A DNA stretch of 9,307 nt, taken from assembly GCA_036269455.1 (NCBI GenBank), contig DATARS010000057.1:1-9307 (forward strand). Direction: 5' to 3'. Below, piece after piece: positions 1-5,611 of the stretch. A model generated the notes under the pieces. The model was given only the letters and a program-made list of their open reading frames with translations, searched no databases and was not told the DNA's origin. The DNA comes from CF-96 sp036269455 (lineage in GTDB: Bacteria > Chloroflexota > Dormibacteria > Aeolococcales > Aeolococcaceae). Within the stretch, counting starts at the first letter, position 1; each line of letters begins with the position of its first letter. The position numbers were made by a program, and so were the translations under genes.

Positions 1-129
1 CTCCTGCACCGGGCCCCGAACTCGGCCCAGGACGTCAGCTACTGGGTCGGCAGCATCCAGGGCGGCGTCCACGACGAGAACGTCATGGCCGCCTTCATCG
101 GCTCGCAGGAATACTTCGACAGGTCGTGA
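1..129 (+). CDS. C-terminal fragment of a DUF4214-like repeat protein (5' end outside window)
   Basis: Frame 1 is open from the first base to a TGA at 127-129 and gives 42 residues, so only the C-terminus is visible. The tail reads LLHRAPN..., then YWVGSIQGG, then VMAAFIGSQEYF. That spacing (LL-x-R-x-P, about ten residues, YW, a Gly, and a final F-x-x-S-x-E-Y-F) is the usual pattern of DUF4214 repeats, which occur in secreted or surface-associated bacterial proteins, often in tandem. The molecular role of that domain is not well defined, and the missing N-terminus could hold a catalytic or adhesive domain. The gene is convergent with the pentose phosphate cluster on the other strand and is followed immediately by a strong hairpin. 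The domain call rests on pattern recognition over one repeat only. Confidence 0.6.
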   Translation, partial: LLHRAPNSAQDVSYWVGSIQGGVHDENVMAAFIGSQEYFDRS

Positions 130-134
130 CGAAG

Positions 135-154
135 GGGGGGACTTCGGTCCCCCC
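135..154 (+). terminator. UUCG-capped terminator-like hairpin after the DUF4214-like gene
   Basis: Six G, A, C, then loop TTCG, then G, T and six C form a perfect 8-bp stem closed by a C-UUCG-G tetraloop, beginning 5 nt after the stop codon at 127-129. No T-tract follows, only TCGCCCC, so it may terminate inefficiently, act with Rho, or protect the 3' end. The stem is symmetric, so it could also serve the convergent minus-strand cluster that ends at 356. The rest of 155-355 shows only short palindromes (a 12-bp perfect one at 232-243 and a 6-bp stem at 255-269) and no gene. Confidence 0.6.
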
Positions 155-355
155 TCGCCCCTCCGGAGACCCCAGCGGGGACGCGCGGCGCTGATGACGG
201 CCTGTCACTCCACCTCTGCGGAGGGGTCTTCCGAGGCGCCTCGCCTTTGCAGCCCGACGGGCGCCGTCGAGGAAGTGCCGTCTCAGGGGGGTGGCGGCCG
301 CGCGTCCCTACTCAGCAAGACAACCTGATCGCGCCGCATGTTGCAGCCGCGAGGG

Positions 356-787
356 TCAGGGGCCCGCGTGGCCGCCCCGCGAGAGCAGCGCCCGGAGCGC
401 CCGGACGTGCCCGAACTCGGCGGTGGCGAGCAGCTCGAACCAGGCGGCGATCCCGGCGAGCCCCTCCTCCCGGGCGGTGCGCGCCGCCTCCGGGAACATC
501 TCGGCGTGCTCGTAGCTCTCGGTCCCGAGCGCGTTGTGGAGGTTGTCCTCGGTGCTCCCCAGCGGCGCCCCGCTCACCGGGTCGCCGGACTCCTCGAGCA
601 GCTCGAGCAGGCCCAGGGCGTGCCCGGTCGAGCCCTCGGCGAGGTCGCGGAGCGCGGCGGCCGCCTCCGACCAGCCCTCGATGTCTGCGCGCCGGGCGAA
701 GTGCAGCAGCCGCCGATTGTTCGCCGACTCGCGGGCGAAGGCGGTGCCGAGCGCCGCCTCGGTGCGGCTGCCGCGAAGCCCGCTCAT
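356..787 (-). CDS. Rubrerythrin-family diiron protein (single ferritin-like domain, no rubredoxin domain)
   Basis: This 143-aa protein matches the erythrin (ferritin-like four-helix) domain throughout. Helix A carries AFARES (E20), followed by NRRLLHFARRADIEG. The second ligand motif reads EGSTGHA (H56), the third TESYEHAEM (E90, E93) and the fourth AEFGH (E124, H127). Known members use the diiron site to reduce peroxide or handle iron. Here the position expected to hold the helix-B Glu ligand (E53 of the family's ExxH) is Ser53, so metal binding may be altered. No C-terminal CxxC rubredoxin domain is present, so an external electron donor would be needed. The ATG at 787 was chosen because it begins the conserved domain about 16 residues before AFARES; no strong ribosome binding site is visible. 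It starts 11 nt after the small upstream ORF and is the last gene of the cluster. The family call is firm; the activity is uncertain because of Ser53. Confidence 0.85.
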   Translation of the reverse strand: MSGLRGSRTEAALGTAFARESANNRRLLHFARRADIEGWSEAAAALRDLAEGSTGHALGLLELLEESGDPVSGAPLGSTEDNLHNALGTESYEHAEMFPEAARTAREEGLAGIAAWFELLATAEFGHVRALRALLSRGGHAGP

Positions 788-798
788 CCCCGCGCCGC

Positions 799-999
799 TC
801 AGTCCCGGCGCAGCTGGGGCAGGGCGGCGCCGAGGCAGGCGGGACACGCCGGCGCTCCGCCGCCCTGCACCGAGCACTCGGCGCTGAGGTGCCCGTCCCA
901 GAGCCGCTCCGGGTGCGGGTGAGTGGGGGCGCGCTCGGGCACGGAGCTTCCGCCGTTGGCCGCCGCCTCGGGGGCGAGCGGCGGCAGCGCCGGGGTCAT
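799..999 (-). CDS. Small Cys/His-containing protein (66 aa), translationally coupled to pgl
   Basis: The ORF begins with an ATG that overlaps the pgl stop codon as ATGA (996-999), an arrangement typical of coupled translation, and ends 11 nt before the rubrerythrin start. The first 24 residues are Ala/Pro-rich and probably disordered. The C-terminal half has THPHPERLWDGHLSAEC, a Gly-rich turn and ACPACLG. That gives one CPAC knuckle, an upstream Cys and three His that could bind Zn or Fe. I do not recognise a family, and there is no signal peptide or membrane segment. The spacing argues that it is real, and its position beside a rubrerythrin lacking its own rubredoxin domain is suggestive. 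A rubredoxin needs two CxxC knuckles, however, and only one is present. It could also be a poorly conserved zinc-ribbon remnant. Existence is moderately supported; function is unknown. Confidence 0.6.
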   Translation of the reverse strand: MTPALPPLAPEAAANGGSSVPERAPTHPHPERLWDGHLSAECSVQGGGAPACPACLGAALPQLRRD

Positions 1000-1730
1000 C
1001 CCTCGTCGCCGGCGGCGGCGCGGTCGAGCAGCCAGCGCAGCTCGCCGTGGGCGGGCCGGGCGCGGGCGGCGGGAACGGTGCCCGCGGCGACCCCGGCGAG
1101 CGCGGCGCGCTTCGAGGCCCCCGCGACCAGGAAGCCGACCGAAGCGGCGGCACGGATCAGCGGGAAGGTCACGGTGATGCGCTCGTAGGGCGGGTAGGTC
1201 GCGTACCCGCGCGTCACCCAGGTGTCGGTGACCTCGAGGGCCGGGGTGCCGGGGAAGAGCGAGGCGGTGTGGCCGTCGGTGCCGAGGCCGAGCAGGATGC
1301 AGTCGAGCCGCGGCCCGTCGGGCCCCGCCGGCAGGGTGGTCTCGAGCAGCGCCGCGTACTCGGCGGCGGCGGCGTCGAGGTCGGGACGCTCGGCGTGCAT
1401 CGGGTACACCCGGTCCGGCGGGATGGGCACGTGGTCGAGGAGGCTCTCGCGGGCCATCCGATCGTTGCGCTCGGGGTCGTCGACCGGGGCGGCGCGCTCG
1501 TCGCCGAAGTAGACCGACCAGCGCGACCAGTCCCGCTCCTCGCGATGGGGCGGCTGGGCGAGCAGCCGGTAGAGGGCCTTCGGTGTGCTGCCGCCGGCCA
1601 GCGCGATGGCGAAGGCGCCGCGCTCTCGCAGGGCGGCGACCTCCTGCTCGGCGACCCAGGCGGCACCGCGCTCGGCGAGCGCGGTCGGGTCGGGGCAGAC
1701 CTCGACGATCCCCGGCAGCCGCGGGGTCAT
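996..1730 (-). CDS. pgl: 6-phosphogluconolactonase
   Basis: Cytosolic enzyme hydrolysing 6-phospho-D-glucono-1,5-lactone to 6-phosphogluconate, the second step of the oxidative pentose phosphate pathway. The 244-aa length is normal for the DevB/NagB-related family. Diagnostic motifs are AGGSTP at residues 45-50 (phosphate binding), FGDER at 75-79, and GLGTDGHTASLFP at 148-160, which contains the family's conserved His. The start is set by the ATGA overlap with the opcA stop (1727-1730); its own stop overlaps the start of the 66-aa ORF in the same way, so both junctions imply coupled translation. Its place directly after zwf and opcA fits removal of the lactone that Zwf makes. No missing residue or odd composition is seen. 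Distinction from glucosamine-6-phosphate deaminase rests on the GxDGHxASLFP form and the operon context. Confidence 0.95.
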   Translation of the reverse strand: MTPRLPGIVEVCPDPTALAERGAAWVAEQEVAALRERGAFAIALAGGSTPKALYRLLAQPPHREERDWSRWSVYFGDERAAPVDDPERNDRMARESLLDHVPIPPDRVYPMHAERPDLDAAAAEYAALLETTLPAGPDGPRLDCILLGLGTDGHTASLFPGTPALEVTDTWVTRGYATYPPYERITVTFPLIRAAASVGFLVAGASKRAALAGVAAGTVPAARARPAHGELRWLLDRAAAGDEG

Positions 1731-2776
1731 CGCGCCGCCGCCACGGTGCGGAGCGCCGCCGCGTAGAGGGGATCCGCGCCCTGCTCCTGGAGCTCGCCGC
1801 CCACCAGCTCGGCGAGCGACGGCGTCTCGGCCGCCACCGTCCAGGTGGAGGAGAGCCCGCGCATCACCCCCTCGACGGTGACGGTGGTGACGCGGTGCCC
1901 GCCGTCGTCGCGGATCTCCACACGGCCGACGCGGTCGCGCCGGTGGGCGTGCACCGTCATGCCGACCACCCCCGTCCCCGCGCCCGCACCGGTGATGTGC
2001 TGGACCTCGGGGACGGTGAAGCCGGGCCGGTCGAGGCGCGACCGGAGCCAGGCGGCGAGGAGCAGCGCCCCGGCGCCGGGAGACGCCCCCGCACTCTGGA
2101 TCTCCGCCAGCTCGACACCCTGGGCGAAGCCGCGCAGCTCGGGGGTGTCGAAGGCGCGACCCAGGAGCTCACGCCAGGGACGCACCCGGCTCCAGGCGAG
2201 GTCGCCGACCGGCTTGACCCGTCCCGGTGCCGCGGCGGTCTGGGCCAGCGCGGTCAGCACCGGAACGGGGTCCGGGTAGGCGTCGCTGTCGAGGATCAGC
2301 CGCTCGCAGAGCTCGAGCGTGCCCGGGCTCAGCGCCTGGTCGAGCCGGGGCGCGCCGGCGAGCCAGAGCAGCACCGGGACGTCGGGAAGCAGCAGCGGCT
2401 CGACCACGCTGCGGAGGTGGAACGCGGTCTCGCCGCCCACCTCGAGCTGCACCAGCTCGACGCAGACCTGGTCGCCCCTCTTCGCCGAGCAGTGGATGCT
2501 GAGGTCGGCGTCGAGACGCGGCGGCGCGTCCGGCTCGGCAATCACCACGATCGCGCGGGTGGGGTGGCTGCCCGCCATCCGCTCGACCGTGCCCACCGCC
2601 TCGACGGCGACCGCGGTGTCGGCGCAGGCCACCACCAGGGTGAGCACCGAGAGGCGCACCGCCTGGTCTCCGCCGCCGCTGCGCAGCAGCTCGCCGCGCA
2701 TCGCAGCGAGCTCGCGGGTGACGGCGTGCAGCCCGCTGGCATGCCCGGTCCGGACCGGCGCCCCGGCGGGGGTCAT
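1727..2776 (-). CDS. opcA: OpcA, glucose-6-phosphate dehydrogenase assembly/activator protein
   Basis: OpcA proteins are known from cyanobacteria and actinobacteria as allosteric activators or assembly factors of glucose-6-phosphate dehydrogenase. They are non-catalytic and usually sit directly beside zwf, as here, where the start is 3 nt after the zwf stop. The 349-aa product shows the family pattern: an N-terminal segment with LSVLTLVVACAD, then SHPTRAIVV near residue 90, CVELVQLEVGG near residue 125, and PLLLPDVPVLLW near residue 150, followed by the LILDSD motif. The C-terminal half is the more variable domain and ends in a TGA that overlaps the pgl ATG. A GGAG at 2787-2790, inside the end of zwf, lies 10 nt before the ATG, so ribosomes leaving zwf probably reinitiate. 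Cyanobacterial OpcA is redox-sensitive; whether this one is cannot be told from the sequence. Assignment combines motifs and neighbourhood. Confidence 0.9.
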   Translation of the reverse strand: MTPAGAPVRTGHASGLHAVTRELAAMRGELLRSGGGDQAVRLSVLTLVVACADTAVAVEAVGTVERMAGSHPTRAIVVIAEPDAPPRLDADLSIHCSAKRGDQVCVELVQLEVGGETAFHLRSVVEPLLLPDVPVLLWLAGAPRLDQALSPGTLELCERLILDSDAYPDPVPVLTALAQTAAAPGRVKPVGDLAWSRVRPWRELLGRAFDTPELRGFAQGVELAEIQSAGASPGAGALLLAAWLRSRLDRPGFTVPEVQHITGAGAGTGVVGMTVHAHRRDRVGRVEIRDDGGHRVTTVTVEGVMRGLSSTWTVAAETPSLAELVGGELQEQGADPLYAAALRTVAAAR

Positions 2777-2779
2777 CGG

Positions 2780-4360
2780 TCAGGGTCTCCGCCAGGCGCG
2801 GCCGTCGCGGGCGAGCAGCTCGTGGGCCACGTCCGGGCCCCAGGTCCCCGCCTCGTAGTTGGGCAGGCTGTCGACCGCGGGGGGATGGGCGCGCCAGCCG
2901 TCGAGGATGGCGCTGCACAGCCGCCACGCCTCCTCGACCTCGTCCTCGCGGGCGAAGAGGGTCGCGTCGCCGAGCATGCAGTCGAGGAGCAGGCGCTCGT
3001 AGGCCTCCGGCGACTCGGTGAGGAACGAGCTGCCGTAGAGGAAGTCCATGTTCACGTCGCGGATGCGCATCGCCTGCCCCGGCACCTTGGCGTTGAAGCG
3101 CAGGGTGATGCCCTCGTCGGGCTGGATGCGGATCACCAGCAGGTTGGGGTCGATGCCGCCCGATTGCGACGCCACGGCGGCGGCGATGGGGCCGCCGAAG
3201 GGCGAGTGGGGCACCCGGCGGAACTGGATGGCCACCTCGGTGGCGCGCCGGGGAAGCCGCTTGCCGGTGCGCACATAGAAGGGGGTGTCGGCCCAGCGCC
3301 AGTTGTCGATGTCGAACTTGATGGCGACGAAGGTCTCGCGGAGCGACTGTGGCGGCACCCCCGGCTCCTCGCGGTACCCGGGCACGCGCTCACCCTCGAC
3401 CCAGCCGGCGCCGTACTGGCCGCGCGCGGTCACCTCGAGCACGTCGTCGGGGTGCACCGGCCGGATGGCGCGGAGCAGCTTCACCTTCTCGTCGCGCACC
3501 GTCTCGGGATGGAAGTCGGCGGGTGCCTCCATCCCGACCAGTGCGACCAGCTGCATGATGTGGTTCTGGACGATGTCGCGCAGCGCGCCGGACTCCTCGT
3601 AGTAGGCGCCGCGGCCCTCCACGCCGATCGACTCGGCGACGGTGATCTGCACGTGGTCGACGTACTGGCGGTTCCAGACCGGCTCGAAGATGCCGTTGGC
3701 GAAGCGGAAGACGTGCAGGTTCTGCACCGTCTCCTTCCCCAGGTAGTGATCGATGCGATAGATCTGGGCCTCGTCGAAGGCGCGGTGGAGGTCCTCGCTC
3801 AGCGTCCGCGCGCTGGCGAGATCGCGGCCGAAGGGCTTCTCGACGATGATCCGCACGAAGCCGCCGGCGCCCGGGGAGCGGCTCATCCCCGCGGCGGAGA
3901 GGCGGTGGGCGACGTTGGCGATGCCGCTCGGCGGGATGCTGAGGTAGTAGACCCGGTTGCCCATGGTGCCGCGCTCGAGGTCGACCTCCTCGAGCACGGT
4001 GCGCAGCGGCTCCAGCCCCTCGGCGGTGTCGAGGGCGACGGAGGCGTAGCGGATGCCCTCGGCGAACCCCGACCACTGCTCGTCGGTGACGGGGAAGCGG
4101 CCGAAGTTCTCGACCGCCTCACGCATGTGGGCGCGGAACTCCTCGTCGGTGAGCGCGGTGCGTCCCGTGCCCACCACGGTGAACCCGGCCGGGAGCAGGC
4201 CCTGCACGTGGAGCGCGTACACCGCGGGCATCAGCTTGCGCTTGGTCAGGTCACCGGTGGCGCCGAAGATGACCAGCGCGCAGGGTTGGGGGGTCCGTTC
4301 GAGGCGCAGCCCCTCGCGCAGCGGGTTGGCCTGCGCCGGCGCCCTGGTGCCGACCTCCAT
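2780..4360 (-). CDS. zwf: Glucose-6-phosphate 1-dehydrogenase
   Basis: Cytosolic oxidoreductase turning glucose 6-phosphate and NADP+ into 6-phosphogluconolactone and NADPH, the committed step of the oxidative pentose phosphate pathway. Starting at the ATG at 4360 gives 526 aa, a normal length. The Rossmann fingerprint GATGDLTKRK is at residues 33-42, EKPFGRDL at 174-181, the substrate-binding and catalytic signature RIDHYLGKE at 202-210, and FYVRTGKRLP at 361-370. The frame stays open 112 codons further upstream inside tal, but that extension is low-complexity Arg-rich antisense-style sequence. The ATG at 4360 shares its A with the tal stop (TGATG), so the two are coupled. opcA follows after 3 nt. 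The intact motifs indicate an active enzyme; coenzyme preference (NADP versus NAD) is inferred from the family. Confidence 0.97.
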   Translation of the reverse strand: MEVGTRAPAQANPLREGLRLERTPQPCALVIFGATGDLTKRKLMPAVYALHVQGLLPAGFTVVGTGRTALTDEEFRAHMREAVENFGRFPVTDEQWSGFAEGIRYASVALDTAEGLEPLRTVLEEVDLERGTMGNRVYYLSIPPSGIANVAHRLSAAGMSRSPGAGGFVRIIVEKPFGRDLASARTLSEDLHRAFDEAQIYRIDHYLGKETVQNLHVFRFANGIFEPVWNRQYVDHVQITVAESIGVEGRGAYYEESGALRDIVQNHIMQLVALVGMEAPADFHPETVRDEKVKLLRAIRPVHPDDVLEVTARGQYGAGWVEGERVPGYREEPGVPPQSLRETFVAIKFDIDNWRWADTPFYVRTGKRLPRRATEVAIQFRRVPHSPFGGPIAAAVASQSGGIDPNLLVIRIQPDEGITLRFNAKVPGQAMRIRDVNMDFLYGSSFLTESPEAYERLLLDCMLGDATLFAREDEVEEAWRLCSAILDGWRAHPPAVDSLPNYEAGTWGPDVAHELLARDGRAWRRP

Positions 4361-5508
4361 CAGCGATCGCCGCTGCCGATGCCGCTGTGCAGCGACTCGA
4401 CCTTGGCCGCGATCCCCCGGACGAGGTCGTCGTAGGACTCGGCGAACTGGCGCACCCCGGCCTCGAGGAGCTGCTGGGTCACGGTGTCGATCTCGATGCC
4501 CACGGAGCGCAGCCGCTCGATCACCGCGTGCGCCTCCGCATATCCCTCGCACACCGTGTCGCCGCGGACGGTGCCGTGGTCGCGGAAGGCCTCGATGGTC
4601 TGCAGCGGCATGGTGTCGACGGTGTCGGGGCCGATCAGCTCCTCGGCGTAGAGCACGTCGCGGTAGGCGGGGTTCTTGGAGCTGGTGCTCGCCCACAGCG
4701 GCCGCTGCACCGCGGCTCCGAGCCCGCGCATCGCCGCGAAGCGCTCGCCGCGGAAGATCTGCTCGAAGGCCTCGTAGGCGAGCCTGGCGTTGGCGATCGC
4801 GGCGGTGCCGAGCAGCGAGCGCAGCTCCTCGTCGTCGGGGCTGTCCTTCAGCCGCTCCTCGAGCAACCTGTCGACCGCGGTGTCGACCCGGCTCACGAAG
4901 AAGGATGCGACGGAGTGGTTGGAGACGGAGCGGCCGTCCTCGGCGCGGCGCTCGAGGCCGCGGATGTACGCCTCGGCCACCGACCGGTAGGCACTGAGCG
5001 CGAAGATCAGGGTGACGTTGATGTTGAGCCCCTCGGCGATCAGCTCCTCGACCGCGGGGATGCCCGCCGGCGTCGCCGGCACCTTGATCATCAGGTTGGG
5101 GCGCTCGACCCGGTGCCAGAGGTCCTTCGCCGCGGCGATCGTCCCCTCGGTGTCGTCGGCGAGCGCGGGGGCGACCTCGAGGCTGACGTAGCCGTCGCCG
5201 CCGCCGCTGCTGCCGTGGATCGGCCGGAGGATGTCGGCGGCGTGCTGGATGTCGGTCACCGAGAGGTCGACGAAGAGCTCGTCGGGCGAGGTCACGCCCG
5301 CACCGACCAGCTGCCGGAGCTGGTCGTCGTAGGCGTTGCCCTCGGCGATCGCCTTCTGGAAGATCGTCGGGTTGCTGGTCATCCCGCTGATCGCGTCCTC
5401 GGTGATCAGCGTCCTCAGACGATCGGTGGTCACCAGCTCGCGGCTGATGAAGTCGAGCCAGACGCTCTGGCCGTGTTCGTTGAGCTCGCGAAGGGGATTC
5501 TTGCTCAT
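4360..5508 (-). CDS. tal: Transaldolase
   Basis: Moves a dihydroxyacetone unit from sedoheptulose 7-phosphate to glyceraldehyde 3-phosphate in the non-oxidative pentose phosphate pathway, by Schiff-base chemistry in a TIM barrel. The 382-aa length is that of the long actinobacterial-type transaldolase rather than the roughly 215-aa form. TSNPTIF lies at residues 44-50, DLSVTDI near 81, the Schiff-base Lys in NLMIKVPATPAGI is K142, NVTLIFAL is at 164-171, and RPLWASTSSKNP is at 269-280. Bifunctional Tal-Pgi fusions exist, but nothing follows the barrel here beyond the normal C-terminal helices. The ATG at 5508 is preceded by GAGAGGA (5517-5523) at 8-nt spacing, a good ribosome binding site, so tal initiates independently, unlike its downstream neighbours. 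The TGA overlaps the zwf ATG. A 103-bp gap containing a stable hairpin separates it from tkt. Confidence 0.96.
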   Translation of the reverse strand: MSKNPLRELNEHGQSVWLDFISRELVTTDRLRTLITEDAISGMTSNPTIFQKAIAEGNAYDDQLRQLVGAGVTSPDELFVDLSVTDIQHAADILRPIHGSSGGGDGYVSLEVAPALADDTEGTIAAAKDLWHRVERPNLMIKVPATPAGIPAVEELIAEGLNINVTLIFALSAYRSVAEAYIRGLERRAEDGRSVSNHSVASFFVSRVDTAVDRLLEERLKDSPDDEELRSLLGTAAIANARLAYEAFEQIFRGERFAAMRGLGAAVQRPLWASTSSKNPAYRDVLYAEELIGPDTVDTMPLQTIEAFRDHGTVRGDTVCEGYAEAHAVIERLRSVGIEIDTVTQQLLEAGVRQFAESYDDLVRGIAAKVESLHSGIGSGDR

Positions 5509-5552
5509 GGCCGATATCCTCTCAGGTCAGGACGTCCGCCGCTCTCCGCGCC

Positions 5553-5586
5553 GGGAGGGGGCGGGCGTCGCCGCCCGCCCCTTCCC
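5553..5586 (-). terminator. Stable hairpin between tkt and tal (terminator, attenuator or processing signal)
   Basis: Positions 5553-5566 pair with 5573-5586 in a 14-bp stem with one G-U pair and a 6-nt loop (GTCGCC on the + strand). It lies 25 nt after the tkt stop and 44 nt before the tal start. No U-tract follows on the minus strand. The stem may therefore reduce read-through from tkt into tal, mark an RNA processing or stability boundary, or terminate with Rho. I found no convincing sigma-70 promoter in the 44 nt between it and tal. Confidence 0.5.
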
Positions 5587-5611
5587 CGATCCTTAACTCT
5601 GCTCTCAGCCC

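Noticed and set aside
247..1188. Plus-strand 313-aa Arg/Pro/Ala-rich ORF opposite rubrerythrin and pgl
   Set aside because: Low-complexity antisense frame overlapping genes with clear family motifs.
1583..4435. A 950-codon plus-strand open frame antisense to pgl, opcA, zwf and tal
   Set aside because: It lies opposite four well-supported genes and its product is a low-complexity mix of Gly, Arg, His, Val and Asp, as expected from the complement of GC-rich codons. No domain or ribosome binding site is seen.
4360..4696. N-terminal extension of zwf to 4696
   Set aside because: The 112 extra codons overlap tal and are Arg-rich with no similarity to the family. The ATG at 4360 gives the normal length and a TGATG junction.
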